Assembly: GCF_947503705.1 (NCBI RefSeq) | Contig: NZ_CANNES010000008.1 | Location: 124,001 to 188,000 of the forward strand | Direction of reading: 5' to 3' | Source of the DNA: an uncultured Tateyamaria sp. | Lineage (GTDB): Bacteria; Pseudomonadota; Alphaproteobacteria; Rhodobacterales; Rhodobacteraceae | Length of the DNA stretch: 64,000 nt | Shown: piece by piece, positions 63,700-64,000 of the stretch | Layout of the letters: the number at the start of each line of letters is the position of its first letter | Numbering within the stretch: position 1 is the first letter of the stretch | Notes under the pieces: generated by a model | Database searches by the model: none | What the model saw: only the letters and a program-made list of their open reading frames with translations | What the model was told of the DNA's origin: nothing | Position numbers and translations under genes: made by a program

Positions 63700-64000
63700 A
63701 TACTCCCGAATGGACGAAACCCGGTGTCTATGGTGCCTTGGTTGGTGCGGTTGCCGTCTCTATTCTTGGCTTCACCTGGGGCGGCTGGACAACTGCAGGC
63801 GGTGCGCAGGAGATGGCTGATAGCTTTGCCGCAGAGCAAGTCATCTTGGCCATGGTGCCGGTCTGTCTGGGCCTTTCAGAAGCTGATGCGGACCGCGTCG
63901 AAATACTGGCAACGCTGCGAGAAACCTCCAACTTCCAACGGCGCAACGCGATGATGGAAACTGGCTGGGCCACATTGCCTGGCACTGAGGCCCCGAGCCG
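63696..64000 (+). CDS. Hypothetical membrane protein, 3' end beyond the window
   Basis: First 101 residues visible, start ATG 63696 after GGAGGATG. One N-terminal membrane segment (GVYGALVGAVAVSILGFTWGG) then a soluble helical part (ADSFAAEQVILAMVPVCLGL, ETSNFQRRNAMMETGWA). Continues past the end of the window. Function unknown. Confidence 0.65.
   Translation, partial: MNTPEWTKPGVYGALVGAVAVSILGFTWGGWTTAGGAQEMADSFAAEQVILAMVPVCLGLSEADADRVEILATLRETSNFQRRNAMMETGWATLPGTEAPS

Overview
The window comes from a GC-rich alphaproteobacterium, most likely a Rhodobacteraceae (Roseobacter/Rhodobacter-type) bacterium. The reasons are the trgA-trgB-cysK tellurite-resistance arrangement, gene-transfer-agent-like tail proteins, a CIRCE-controlled groESL pair and strong G/C preference at third codon positions. 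The taxonomic call is inference from gene content, not from a marker gene.

Layout. (1) 1-8.4 kb is host core: the 3' part of a DNA photolyase, cyclopropane-fatty-acid synthase behind a perfect palindromic operator, trgA, trgB and cysK, a large mechanosensitive channel, an AlaX-type Ala-tRNA editing protein, and tRNA-Ser(GGA). (2) 8.4-18.5 kb is a defence island beside the tRNA. It is one leftward operon: WYL regulator, HsdR, HsdM, HsdS, a DUF3696-type AAA ATPase and an HKD/PLD-like protein, nearly all overlapping or abutting. (3) 18.5-58.1 kb is an apparently complete prophage of about 40 kb. Its leftward early block carries an HTH protein, serine recombinase, DUF2924, helicase, a recombination pair and a phage sigma factor, then an uncharacterised two-gene cassette with its own promoter/operator and terminator. 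The rightward block runs from a PD-(D/E)XK nuclease, primase-helicase, RuvC-like resolvase and two DNA methyltransferases through terminase, portal, protease-capsid fusion, tail genes (last ones GTA-like), endolysin and nested spanins. (4) 58.2-64 kb is an accessory stress region: a 44-aa basic protein, groEL/groES with CIRCE, a Crp/Fnr regulator and several small uncharacterised genes, the last cut by the window end.

The most interesting signals are inside the prophage. The cytosine methyltransferase gene is open in two frames along its whole length. Third-position GC favours the methyltransferase frame in the 5' half and the +1 frame in the 3' half. The +1 frame has repeated WPTP motifs and ends in an ATGA overlap with the next gene, yet methyltransferase motif X lies in the original frame. 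The tail-assembly chaperone has a textbook A-AAA-AAC slippery site leading into a Cys-rich -1 frame extension. A lone, AT-richer, inverted gene in the tail operon looks like a modification-sensing domain joined to a GIY-YIG/T5orf172-type nuclease. A two-gene cassette of unknown function has a palindrome in the spacer of its promoter.

The prophage ends could not be fixed: no convincing att repeat was found. No classical CI-like repressor is recognisable.
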